Shown here one piece after another: positions 8,548-16,549 of a DNA stretch of 64,000 nucleotides. Every line of letters starts with the position of its first letter. Position 1 is the first letter of the stretch. Position numbers and translations under genes: made by a program. This DNA is from Pseudomonas lundensis (GTDB lineage: Bacteria; Pseudomonadota; Gammaproteobacteria; Pseudomonadales; Pseudomonadaceae): assembly GCF_002269125.1 (NCBI RefSeq), contig NZ_NQKI01000002.1, positions 222,955 through 286,954 on the forward strand. Reading direction: 5' to 3'. Under the pieces are notes generated by a model. The model worked only from the letters and a program-made list of their open reading frames with translations, was not told where the DNA came from and did no database searches.

Positions 8548-11500
8548 ATGCTTAACAAAGGACTGTTCCTGGCCTGCGCACTGGCGCTGCTCAGCGCTTG
8601 TGATGCTTCCTCTACCGCCAGCCCTCCTGCGCCGTCGGCGGCGGTCGGCACGCAAGCGGCCAAGCCAGTGCAGGATGTCAAAGCCCTCGCGCAACGCTAC
8701 GCAGGGCGCGAGTTGAGTGTGGTGGATGTCTCCGAAGTGCAAGTGGACGGTGCCAGCACCCTGTCCGTGAGTTTTTCGGTGCCACTGGACCCGGATCAGT
8801 CCTTTGCCGAAAAACTGCATCTGGTGGATGCCAAATCCGGCAAGGTCGATGGTGCCTGGGAGCTTTCCGACAACCTGATGGAACTGCGCCTGCGTCACCT
8901 TGAGCCGCAACGCAAACTGATCCTCACCGTCGACCCCGGCCTGCGCGCGGTCAACGATGCCAAACTGGCCGCCGAGTATGTCAGCCGTCTTGAAACCCGT
9001 GACCTGCAACCCACGGTCGGTTTTGCCAGTCGCGGCACGTTGCTGCCGACACGGTTGGCTGAAGGCTTGCCTGTCATCGCGCTCAATGTCGATAAAGTCG
9101 ATGTGGAGTTTTTCCGCGTCAAACCCCAGTCGTTGCCTGCATTCCTTAGCCAGTGGGGCCGCAACAGCAGCCTGCAAAGCTACGAAGCCAAAGACCTGCT
9201 GGGCATGGCCGATCTGGTGTACGGCGCCCGGTTTGACCTGAATCCGGCACGCAACACGCGTGAAACCGTGATCCTGCCAACCTCCGGTATCAAGCCTTTG
9301 CAGCAGCCGGGTGTGTACCTGGCGGTGATGAAAGCCTCCGGCACTTACAACTATTCAGCCCCGGCCACCTTGTTCACCCTCAGTGACATTGGCCTTTCCG
9401 TACACCGTTATCAGAAACGCCTGGATGTGTTCACCCAGGCACTCGAAGGCGGCAGTACGCTGGGCGACGTAGAGCTGGAACTGCTCGACGGCAAGGGCAA
9501 AATGCTGGCGCAGGGCAAGACCGACAAGGACGGTCATGCCGAGCTGGCCCTGCCGCCCAAGGCTGAGGTGCTATTGGCGCGTCAGGGCGATCAAACCAGT
9601 CTGTTGCGTTTGAATACGGCGGCGCTCGACCTGGCCGAGTTCGACATCGGCGGGCCGAAGGCGCATCCGTTGCAATTCTTCGTGTTTGGCCCACGCGACC
9701 TGTACCGCCCCGGCGAGACCGTGCTGCTCAATGCCTTGCTGCGCGACCGTGATGGCAATCCGGTCAAGCCGCAGCCGGTCAGCGTAGAAGTCCGTCGTCC
9801 GGACGAGCAGGTCAGCCGCAAGTTTGTATGGGAGCCCGACGCGTCCGGCTTCTATCAATACCCGCTGCAACTGGCAGCCGAAGCCCCCACCGGTCGCTGG
9901 CAACTGGTGTTCGACCTGGGTGACGGCAAGCCGCAGCTCTATGAATTTTTGGTGGAAGACTTCTTGCCCGAACGCCTGGCGCTGGAGCTCAAGGGCAGTG
10001 ATACACCGCTGCGTCCCGATCAAACCGCCGACATTCACGTGAACGGCCGCTACTTGTATGGCGCGCCGGCTGCCGGGAACCGCTTGAGCGGGCAGGTGTA
10101 TGTGCGTCCATTGCGTGAAGCGGTTACAGCATTGCCAGGGTATCAGTTCGGTTCGGTGACCGAAGAAGAACTGACTCAGGATTTTGAGCTGGATGAAAGC
10201 GTGCTCAACGCCCAGGGCGAAGAAACCCTGCGTCTGGAGAGCAAATGGAGCGACGCCAAATCGCCGCTGCAACTGATTGTGCAAGCCAGCCTGCAAGAGT
10301 CCGGCGGGCGCCCGATTACCCGTCGCCTGGTGCAACCGGTGTGGCCTGCCGAGCGTCTGCCGGGGCTGCGCGGTCTGTTCGATGGCACTGAAACGGATGG
10401 CGACGGCCCTGCTGAATTCGAGGTGCTGATTGCCGATTACGCGGGCAACAAACTGGCGGCTGACAACGTCACCGTCCGGTTGGTGCGCGAGCGTCGGGAC
10501 TACTACTGGAACTACTCGGACAACGACGGCTGGAGCTATCACTACAACGAGAAGTTTCTGAACCTGGGCGAAGAAACCGTGAACCTCAAGGCAGGTGGCA
10601 CGGCCAAGGTCAGCTTTCCGGTGGAGTGGGGTCCGTATCGGGTTGAAGTGCAAGACCCGAAAACCGGTTTGATCAGCAGCCTGCGTTTCTGGGCGGGTTA
10701 TCAGGCGCAGGACAATGCCGAAGGCGGCGCTGTACGTCCCGATCAGGTCAAGCTGGCGTTGGATAAAGCCGCCTATCTCGATGGCGAAACCGCGCACGTG
10801 ACGGTGACACCTCCGGCCGCCGGTAAAGGCTATCTGCTGCTCGAAGGCAGCGACGGTCCGCTGTGGTGGGAAGAAATCGACGTTCCGGCCGAGGGCAAAA
10901 CGTTCGAGATCAAACTCGACCCGAGCTGGGCACGCCACGACCTGTACGTCAGCGCACTGGTGATTCGTCCCGGCGAGCGCAAAGCCAACGTGACGCCCAA
11001 GCGTGCTGTGGGTGTGCTGCATCTGCCCTTGGACCGCACGCAGCGCAAACTGGCGCTGACCCTCGATGCTCCGCAAACCATGCGCCCCAAGCAGCCATTA
11101 ACGGTCAAGGTTCAGGCTAAAAACGCTGACGGCAGCGTCCCCAAGCACGCCCATGTGCTGCTGGCAGCAGTGGATGTCGGGGTGTTGAACATCACGGATT
11201 ACCCGACGCCAGACCCTTACGCGAGCCTGTTCGGGCGCAAGGCCTATGGCGCTGACCAATTGGACATTTATGGGCAACTGATTGAAGCCGGGCAAGGCCG
11301 CCTGGCCAGCCTGGCCTTTGGCGGTGATGCAGGGCTGGCCAAGGGCGGCAAGCGCCCGGCCACCAGTGTCACCATCGTTGCCCTGCAAAGTGCGCCCGTG
11401 ACCCTCAACGAACAGGGCGAAGGTGAAGTCAGCCTCGACATCCCCGACTTCAATGGCGAGTTGCGCGTGATGGCCCAAGCCTGGACCGACGACCGCTACG

Positions 11501-13440
11501 GCATGGCGCAAGCCAAAACCGTGGTCGCCGCGCCGCTGGTGGCCGAACTGGCCGCACCGCGTTTCATGGCGGGGGGTGACGAGACCCGGCTGGCGCTGGA
11601 CGTGTCCAACCTGACGGCCACGCCACAAACCCTTGAGGTGCAGTTGAATGCCGAAGGCCAACTGAGCCTGTCAGGTCTGAGCAGCCAAAAACTCACCCTC
11701 AGCCCCGGTCAGCGCAGCACCTTGCAGGTGCCGGTCAAAGCGCTGGGCGGCTATGGCACCGGCAAGGTGAGCGTGACCGTCAATGGTCTCAACCTGCCCG
11801 GCGAGACGCTGCCCCCTTTCACCCGCGAATGGACGCTGGGTGTGCGCCCGGCTTACCCGGCGTTGCTCAAGCACTACCGCGCCGTGCTCAACGATCAGCC
11901 ATGGACGTTGCCAGAAGCCGGGCTGCAGGCCTTCGAACCGGCCGGGCGTGAAGCCTTGCTCAGCTTGTCGAGCCGTCCGCCGTTGAACCTTGGCGAGCAG
12001 ATCCGTGCGCTCAAGGCGTACCCGTATGGCTGTTCCGAGCAGACCACCAGCGGTCTGTACCCGGCGTTGTATGCCGATGCCGCCTTGCTCAAGCGTCTGG
12101 GACTGGAAGGCGAGCCGGATGCCGACCGTAAACGCAAAATTGAACTGGGCATCGAGCGCCTGCTGGGCATGCAGCGGTACAACGGCAGCTTCGGCCTGTG
12201 GGGCGCAGACGGTCAGGAAGAGTACTGGCTGACCGCATACATCACCGACTTCTTGCTGCGCGCGCGCGATCAAGGCTATGCCGTGCCCCCTGAAGCGCTG
12301 AAGAAGGCGAGTGAGCGACTGCTGCGCTACACCCAGGAACGCAACCTGATCGAGGCGGATTACAGCGAAAACCTCGATCACACCCGTTTTGCCGTGCAAG
12401 CGTACGCCGCGCTGGTGCTGGCCCGCAGCCAGCAGGCGCCGTTGGGTGCTTTGCGCAGCCTGTTCGAACGTCGCAGCGATGCGCGCTCCGGCTTGCCGTT
12501 GGTGCAGTTGTCGATTGCCTTGCAGAAGATGGGTGACCAGCCGCGTGCCGATCAAGCGCTGGTCGCCGGTCTGGCCGTGACGCGCAAACCCAATCAATGG
12601 CTGGGCGACTACGGCAGTCCGCTGCGCGATCAGGCACTGATTCTGGCACTGCTCGAAGAGAACAACGTGATGAGCGGCCAGCGCGAAGCGCGGGTGTTCG
12701 CGCTGGCCGACCAACTGGCCGCGAGCCAATGGCTGTCGACTCAGGAGCGCAATTCGCTGTTCCTCGCCGGTCGGGATTTGCTGAGCCAGCCAGAGCAACC
12801 GTGGGCCGTGCAACTGGCCAGTGGCAGCGAAACCCGTGAGCTGAACAACGCTCAGCCGGGTCTCAAGCTGGAAGGGCCATTGCTGGCTTCGCCCCTGAGC
12901 CTGCGCAATGAAGGCAGCGTGCCGGTGTACCAACAGCTGACGATTTCAGGGTATCCACAGCAAGCGCCGCCTGCGGGAGGCGAAAACATGAGCATTCGCC
13001 GTGATTACCTGGGCATGAACGGCGAACCGCTGAACCTGAACAACTTGCAGAGCGGCGATCTGGTGCTGGTGCACTTGGCCGTAACGGCCAAGCAACGGGT
13101 GCCGGATGCCCTGGTGGTTGACCTGTTGCCAGCGGGGCTGGAGCTGGAAAACCAGAACCTGGGCCAAAGCGCGGCCAGCCTTGAGAACGCCAGTAGCCAG
13201 GTCAAACAATGGCGCGAATCCATGCAGAACGCGGGTGTGCAACATCAGGAATACCGCGATGACCGTTATGTGGCAGCGTTGAATCTGGACGGCTACGGCA
13301 CTACGCACTTGCTGTATCTGGCGCGGGCTGTGACACCCGGTACCTACCGCGTGCCGCCGCCGCAAGTGGAGTCGATGTACCGCCCGAACTGGCAAGCCGT
13401 GGGCGAGACGCCCGGTGACATGGTGATCAAGGGCCGGTAA
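8548..13440 (+). CDS. Bacterial alpha-2-macroglobulin lipoprotein (YfhM/MagD-like)
   Basis: A 1630-residue periplasmic protease-trap protein. The start MLNKGLFLACALALLSAC gives a lipobox with acylated Cys18; Asp19 directly after it is the inner-membrane retention residue known for E. coli lipoproteins, including ECAM. A string of macroglobulin domains is followed by the bait region and the thioester motif YGCSEQ (Cys1162 with its Glu-Gln), which can covalently trap proteases; the alpha-alpha toroid follows (for example RYNGSFGLWG, then EYWLTAY). In E. coli yfhM is paired with pbpC, and pbpC follows here too, supporting a cell-envelope defence and repair role. The reading frame is open back to 8503, but the ATG at 8548 gives the proper signal peptide. 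Confidence 0.93.
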   Translation: MLNKGLFLACALALLSACDASSTASPPAPSAAVGTQAAKPVQDVKALAQRYAGRELSVVDVSEVQVDGASTLSVSFSVPLDPDQSFAEKLHLVDAKSGKVDGAWELSDNLMELRLRHLEPQRKLILTVDPGLRAVNDAKLAAEYVSRLETRDLQPTVGFASRGTLLPTRLAEGLPVIALNVDKVDVEFFRVKPQSLPAFLSQWGRNSSLQSYEAKDLLGMADLVYGARFDLNPARNTRETVILPTSGIKPLQQPGVYLAVMKASGTYNYSAPATLFTLSDIGLSVHRYQKRLDVFTQALEGGSTLGDVELELLDGKGKMLAQGKTDKDGHAELALPPKAEVLLARQGDQTSLLRLNTAALDLAEFDIGGPKAHPLQFFVFGPRDLYRPGETVLLNALLRDRDGNPVKPQPVSVEVRRPDEQVSRKFVWEPDASGFYQYPLQLAAEAPTGRWQLVFDLGDGKPQLYEFLVEDFLPERLALELKGSDTPLRPDQTADIHVNGRYLYGAPAAGNRLSGQVYVRPLREAVTALPGYQFGSVTEEELTQDFELDESVLNAQGEETLRLESKWSDAKSPLQLIVQASLQESGGRPITRRLVQPVWPAERLPGLRGLFDGTETDGDGPAEFEVLIADYAGNKLAADNVTVRLVRERRDYYWNYSDNDGWSYHYNEKFLNLGEETVNLKAGGTAKVSFPVEWGPYRVEVQDPKTGLISSLRFWAGYQAQDNAEGGAVRPDQVKLALDKAAYLDGETAHVTVTPPAAGKGYLLLEGSDGPLWWEEIDVPAEGKTFEIKLDPSWARHDLYVSALVIRPGERKANVTPKRAVGVLHLPLDRTQRKLALTLDAPQTMRPKQPLTVKVQAKNADGSVPKHAHVLLAAVDVGVLNITDYPTPDPYASLFGRKAYGADQLDIYGQLIEAGQGRLASLAFGGDAGLAKGGKRPATSVTIVALQSAPVTLNEQGEGEVSLDIPDFNGELRVMAQAWTDDRYGMAQAKTVVAAPLVAELAAPRFMAGGDETRLALDVSNLTATPQTLEVQLNAEGQLSLSGLSSQKLTLSPGQRSTLQVPVKALGGYGTGKVSVTVNGLNLPGETLPPFTREWTLGVRPAYPALLKHYRAVLNDQPWTLPEAGLQAFEPAGREALLSLSSRPPLNLGEQIRALKAYPYGCSEQTTSGLYPALYADAALLKRLGLEGEPDADRKRKIELGIERLLGMQRYNGSFGLWGADGQEEYWLTAYITDFLLRARDQGYAVPPEALKKASERLLRYTQERNLIEADYSENLDHTRFAVQAYAALVLARSQQAPLGALRSLFERRSDARSGLPLVQLSIALQKMGDQPRADQALVAGLAVTRKPNQWLGDYGSPLRDQALILALLEENNVMSGQREARVFALADQLAASQWLSTQERNSLFLAGRDLLSQPEQPWAVQLASGSETRELNNAQPGLKLEGPLLASPLSLRNEGSVPVYQQLTISGYPQQAPPAGGENMSIRRDYLGMNGEPLNLNNLQSGDLVLVHLAVTAKQRVPDALVVDLLPAGLELENQNLGQSAASLENASSQVKQWRESMQNAGVQHQEYRDDRYVAALNLDGYGTTHLLYLARAVTPGTYRVPPPQVESMYRPNWQAVGETPGDMVIKGR

Positions 13441-13451
13441 GGCCGGTCGCC

Positions 13452-13520
13452 GCTGACACGCGGCACGAGGCTGGAGCAGGGGGCATCGACGGCATCCCTG
13501 CAGCCTCGTGGCGTGTCAGC
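13452..13520. repeat. Long hairpin at a convergent gene boundary
   Basis: GCTGACACGC plus CACGAGGCTG on the left (with a two-G bulge between them) pair with CAGCCTCGTG and GCGTGTCAGC at 13501-13520. The loop itself has CAGGG/CCCTG arms. It lies between the macroglobulin stop and the stop of the next, opposite-strand gene and has no T-run; it probably protects or ends both transcripts. Confidence 0.6.
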
Positions 13521-13809
13521 TAATGACCCAGCTCAACACCCACAACCCCAGCAACAGCCAGATTACGCCGCCGATGATGGAAGCCCGCATGAAGGCGCGC
13601 ACCGCGTTGTACAAAAACAGCAGGCCGATCACCAGCACCGCAATGCTGACGATCGAGGTATCCATGCCGAGCGCACGGGCCATGCCATCAATGAAATTAC
13701 TGCCGGCCTGGGTGATTGCATTGAACAGACCGCTCAGGCTTTCAACGATCCAGCGAACCAGCGTGCCCAACCAAAGGCCCAGATTTCCTACAAAACTTTC
13801 GACGTGCAT
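13516..13809 (-). CDS. Small membrane protein, function unknown
   Basis: A 97-residue protein starting MHVESFVGNLGLWLGTLVRW. An amphipathic/hydrophobic N-terminal part is followed by two clear membrane helices (around SIVSIAVLVIGLLFLYNAV and GGVIWLLLGLWVLSWVIS) near the C-terminus. A GGA-containing ribosome site precedes ATG 13809; the frame is open to 13878 but the extra residues do not look coding. It lies antiparallel between the macroglobulin and pbpC genes and runs divergently from pbpC. I do not recognise a named family. Confidence 0.6.
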   Translation of the reverse strand: MHVESFVGNLGLWLGTLVRWIVESLSGLFNAITQAGSNFIDGMARALGMDTSIVSIAVLVIGLLFLYNAVRAFMRASIIGGVIWLLLGLWVLSWVIS

Positions 13810-13895
13810 GGGGATGTTCCGATTAAGAAGACGGCCACTGTGCCAGAGATACCCCTTGGGCAACCAGTCAGGGCGCAAAGTTGCGTAACGGGCGG

Positions 13896-16238
13896 ATGTT
13901 AATGGGATCGCGGCTTAAAAAATGCCTGCGCGGGTTGTTCGTCGCTATTGTGCTGCTGTGTGCCGCACTGTGGCTGGCCGACAGGATCTGGCCGCTGCCC
14001 TTGCCCCAGGATGATCTGGCACGCGTGGTGCTGGCCGAAGATGGCACGCCGCTGTGGCGTTTTGCCGATGCCAACGGCGTGTGGCGTTACCCGGTGACTA
14101 CCGACGAGGTGTCGCCCTATTACCTCGACGCTTTGCTGACCTACGAAGACCGCTGGTTTTTCCATCACCCCGGTGTTAATCCGCTGGCGCTGGCGCGTGC
14201 GGCCTGGCAAAACCTCAGTGGCGGACGCGTGTTGTCGGGCGGCAGTACGTTGTCGATGCAGGTGGCGCGCTTGCTTGACCCGCATGCACGTACGCTGCCC
14301 GGCAAGCTGCGCCAGCTGTGGCGCACGGCTCAGCTGGAATGGCATTTGTCCAAGGAGCAAATCCTCAACCTGTACCTTAACCGCGCACCGTTCGGGGGCA
14401 CTTTGCAAGGGGTGGCGGCTGCCAGTTGGGCGTACTTGGGCAAGTCTGCGCAACACCTCACGCCTTCGGAGGCCGCGCTGCTGGCCGTGTTGCCGCAAGC
14501 CCCCAGCCGTTTGCGCCCGGACCGCCACCCGGCGCGCGCGCAGGTGGCGCGCGACAAAGTGTTGCGGCGGCTGGCCGAGTACGATGTGTGGCCGCACACC
14601 GTGGTGGACGATGCTTTGCAAGAGCCGCTGCTGTTGGCGCCGCGCCTGGAACCGAGCCTCGCCCCTTTGCTGGCGCGGCGTTTGAATCGCCCCCACAGCC
14701 CGCCGTTGATACGTACCACGCTGGACGCCAACCTGCAGCGTCGTCTGGAAGACCTGTTGTTGGGCTGGCGGGCGCGCTTGCCCGATCACACCTCGGCGGC
14801 CATCGTGGTGGTAGAAACCGACAACATGGCGGTACGTGCCTATTTGGGGTCGGTGGACATCAACGACGCACGGCGCTTTGGTCATGTTGACATGATCAGC
14901 GCCATGCGCTCGCCGGGCTCAACGCTCAAGCCATTTTTGTACGGGATGGCGATGGACGCCGGGTTGATTCATTCCGAGTCGCTGCTCCAAGACGTGCCCC
15001 GGCGCTACGGCGACTACCGGCCGGGGAATTTCTCCATGGGCTTCAGTGGTCCGGTCTCAGCCAGCGCCGCGCTGGCCATGTCCCTCAACTTGCCTGCGGT
15101 GCAGTTACTTGAAGCTTATGGACCGAAACGGTTCGCGGCAGATATGCGCAACGGCGGCGTGCCGTTGACGCTGCCCGCGCTGGCAGAACCCAATCTGGCG
15201 TTGATTCTGGGTGGCGCGGGCAGCCGCCTGGAAGATTTGGTCAGCGGCTACAGCGCGTTGGCCCGCGACGGCAAAAGTGCCAATTTACGCTTGCAGCCTG
15301 ACGATGAGCTGCATGAGCGACGCCTGCTGTCGCCGGGTTCGGCGTGGGTCATCCGGCGCATTCTGAGTGGTCAGGCACGCCCTGACCGTGACCCGCGCGC
15401 CGAACTCGTCCAACGCCCCTCGCTGGCGTGGAAGACCGGTACCAGCTATGGCTTTCGCGATGCACTGGCCATTGGCGTAGGCCCGCGTTACCTGATTGGC
15501 GTGTGGATCGGGCGCCCGGACGGCACGCCGGTGCCGGGTCAGTTCGGGCTGGCCTCGGCAGCACCGCTGATGCTGCAAGTGCACGATGTACTGAGTAACC
15601 GCGACAGCCAACGTGGCATCGTTGCACCGGTGCAGGCAGTGCCGGCCAATGTAGGTGTGGCTGCAATTTGTTGGCCGTTGGGCCAGCCGTTGAGCAAAGG
15701 CGATCCCAATTGCCGCCGCCAGCGTTTTGCCTGGACGCTGGACCACACCACGCCGCCGACTTTGCTGGCGGCCGATCAGCCGTTGGGCGTGGGGCTGCGC
15801 GAAAAAATGTGGGTCAACCCGCAAGGGGAGCGCGTCGGGCCGCAATGCCCCGGCGCGCACCCCCGAGAAGTAGCCCTGTGGCCCGCGCCGCTGGAGCCTT
15901 GGTTACCGCGGGCGGAACGACGTGACGCTCGCTTGCCGCCAGCCTCCGTCGAGTGCCCGCCACCGGCGCTGCATTCGGTCACGCCGTTGTCGATTGTCGG
16001 CGTGCGCGAAGGCGACCGGTTGCGCAGGCCTGCGGCGAGTGTGCAAGCGCTGCGGCTCACCTTGACAGCGTTGGGCGGCGACGGGCGTCGTTGGTGGTTT
16101 CTCAATGGTGTGCCATTAGGGGACAGCGCCCATCAGGAGGCACTCACCACCGCCCTTGAACAACTCGGGCGCTACGAGCTGAGCGTACTGGACGAAGGCG
16201 GTCAAACCGCACGCGTCGAATTCAGCGTGGTGGAGTAA
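13896..16238 (+). CDS. pbpC: Penicillin-binding protein 1C
   Basis: A bifunctional peptidoglycan synthase of about 780 residues. After an N-terminal membrane anchor (LFVAIVLLCAALWLA) comes a glycosyltransferase-51 domain with the catalytic region YEDRWFFHHPG and GGSTLSMQVARLL, then a transpeptidase domain with STLK (active Ser342) and KTGTSYGFRD (Lys513), and a C-terminal beta domain characteristic of PBP1C (ending RYELSVLDEGGQ). It would polymerise and cross-link glycan strands in the periplasm. ATG 13896 is chosen; ATG 13902 and TTG 13881 are also in frame, and no ribosome site is decisive. It is the usual genetic partner of the alpha-2-macroglobulin gene upstream. Confidence 0.92.
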   Translation: MLMGSRLKKCLRGLFVAIVLLCAALWLADRIWPLPLPQDDLARVVLAEDGTPLWRFADANGVWRYPVTTDEVSPYYLDALLTYEDRWFFHHPGVNPLALARAAWQNLSGGRVLSGGSTLSMQVARLLDPHARTLPGKLRQLWRTAQLEWHLSKEQILNLYLNRAPFGGTLQGVAAASWAYLGKSAQHLTPSEAALLAVLPQAPSRLRPDRHPARAQVARDKVLRRLAEYDVWPHTVVDDALQEPLLLAPRLEPSLAPLLARRLNRPHSPPLIRTTLDANLQRRLEDLLLGWRARLPDHTSAAIVVVETDNMAVRAYLGSVDINDARRFGHVDMISAMRSPGSTLKPFLYGMAMDAGLIHSESLLQDVPRRYGDYRPGNFSMGFSGPVSASAALAMSLNLPAVQLLEAYGPKRFAADMRNGGVPLTLPALAEPNLALILGGAGSRLEDLVSGYSALARDGKSANLRLQPDDELHERRLLSPGSAWVIRRILSGQARPDRDPRAELVQRPSLAWKTGTSYGFRDALAIGVGPRYLIGVWIGRPDGTPVPGQFGLASAAPLMLQVHDVLSNRDSQRGIVAPVQAVPANVGVAAICWPLGQPLSKGDPNCRRQRFAWTLDHTTPPTLLAADQPLGVGLREKMWVNPQGERVGPQCPGAHPREVALWPAPLEPWLPRAERRDARLPPASVECPPPALHSVTPLSIVGVREGDRLRRPAASVQALRLTLTALGGDGRRWWFLNGVPLGDSAHQEALTTALEQLGRYELSVLDEGGQTARVEFSVVE

Positions 16239-16549
16239 TGGCGAGTCGCTGCCCGTCAGCGACTGCGTAGTGCAAAAAAAACGCTGCTAATTGTGTTTAT
16301 CACGTTGGTGATAGGGCCGCAGTGTGTCTATGCGGCGTGTTGATAAATAACGATTTTTGAATCACTCACCCTGACAAAAGTATTAACCCAAAAGGGCAAG
16401 GAAACGCCTGTTATAGAAGGGGTTAATACCAAGTTGTGAATTGTTCAAAGCGTCCCTCGGGGTTGTTATGTCTGCCACGGATAAACGTATTTCTGACGAC
16501 AGATCAGGAAACGTTTGAACTCAGGCAAGCAGGTGCAAGGGACTCAATC
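16239..16549 (+). promoter_or_regulatory. Regulatory intergenic region before the Gly-rich lipoprotein gene
   Basis: This 311-base gap holds no gene but three symmetric elements. AGTCGCTG/CAGCGACT (16244-16264) lies just after pbpC and may be its transcript end. TATCAC-GTTG-GTGATA (16298-16313) is a perfect 6-base dyad. GTATTAACCC (16380-16389) and GGGTTAATAC (16420-16429) form a perfect 10-base inverted repeat with a 30-base gap, the spacing expected of paired operator half-sites. No confident -35/-10 pair was picked. Confidence 0.5.

Noticed and set aside
9571..11076. Long antisense frame opposite the alpha-2-macroglobulin gene
   Set aside because: Same codon-bias effect; composition is Gln/His/Arg-rich and unlike real proteins.
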